A stretch of DNA of 38,700 bases from a virus: the IMG/VR virus record IMGVR_UViG_3300034198_012379, positions 1-38,700 of that record. The stretch is one strand, 5' to 3'. The notes beneath the pieces are model-generated. The model was not told the DNA's origin. It was given only the letters and a program-made list of their open reading frames with translations, and ran no database searches. The position numbers and the translations under genes were made by a program. Position 1 is the first letter of the stretch, and every line of letters begins with the position of its first letter. Of this stretch, positions 38,635-38,700 are shown piece by piece.

Positions 38635-38700
38635 TCAGGAGACGTAGGCGATGAACTCGAACCGGGGTTTGAACTGGGTGCCGAGGTTCTCCCATGCGAA
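38635..38700 (-). CDS. Partial gene at the right edge
   Basis: An open frame enters from the right edge and stops at TGA (38635-38637). Its visible end is FAWENLGTQF then KPRFEFIAYVS, 21 residues. The start lies outside the window. It is spaced 36 bases from the next ATG, consistent with the same leftward small-gene run. Confidence 0.4.
   Translation of the reverse strand, partial: FAWENLGTQFKPRFEFIAYVS

Overview
The window reads as most of the genome of a temperate, short-tailed (podovirus-like) Caudoviricetes phage. The support is a T7/BPP-1-type head and tail set (portal, scaffold, major capsid protein, two tail tubular proteins, three internal virion proteins, large terminase), an endolysin, a tyrosine recombinase and an attP-like site carrying the 3' half of a tRNA-Lys gene. 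The last gene runs off the right edge, so the window is not a closed genome. The host cannot be named. Most starts lack a Shine-Dalgarno sequence and have C/A-rich leaders, and coding third positions are G/C-rich. This suggests a high-GC host that often starts translation without Shine-Dalgarno pairing. A group such as Verrucomicrobiota is only a guess.

Layout. At 1-6023 lie control and replication genes: a probable ribbon-helix-helix regulator (minus strand), then a rightward set with an excisionase-like helix-turn-helix protein, an ERF annealing protein, a RecB/AddB-type nuclease with a probable Fe-S cluster, a replisome-organizer-like protein, several small Cys-rich proteins, and an SSB-like protein ending in DDIPF. 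At 6110-33678 lies one long leftward late block. In transcription order it holds tail fibre, three small proteins (one with a membrane segment), large terminase, portal, scaffold, capsid, tail tubes A and B, internal virion proteins, a 3186-residue polyvalent protein, attP, amidase, integrase and two surface-type proteins. At 33679-34090 is a repeat-dense gene-free stretch. At 34091-38700 are a winged-helix protein, a probable small terminase, a DUF2637-like membrane protein, an HNH protein and a run of small unknown leftward genes.

How it fits together. ERF, the nuclease and the SSB-like protein form a recombination set. No polymerase, helicase or primase is visible, so replication probably borrows the host machinery. 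Fourteen copies of a GTCGCAC-type heptamer in four clusters suggest a single regulator controlling several early promoters. The attP lies inside the late block, between the giant gene and the lysin. Integration would therefore cut the lysin, integrase and last genes away from the late operon and place them behind the host tRNA-Lys gene, with a strong hairpin in between.

Most unusual point: inside the giant gene, at 14670-14942, codon periodicity switches to another frame. That frame encodes a plausible 90-residue helical protein, while the giant's own frame there gives an R/G/S/T-rich linker.
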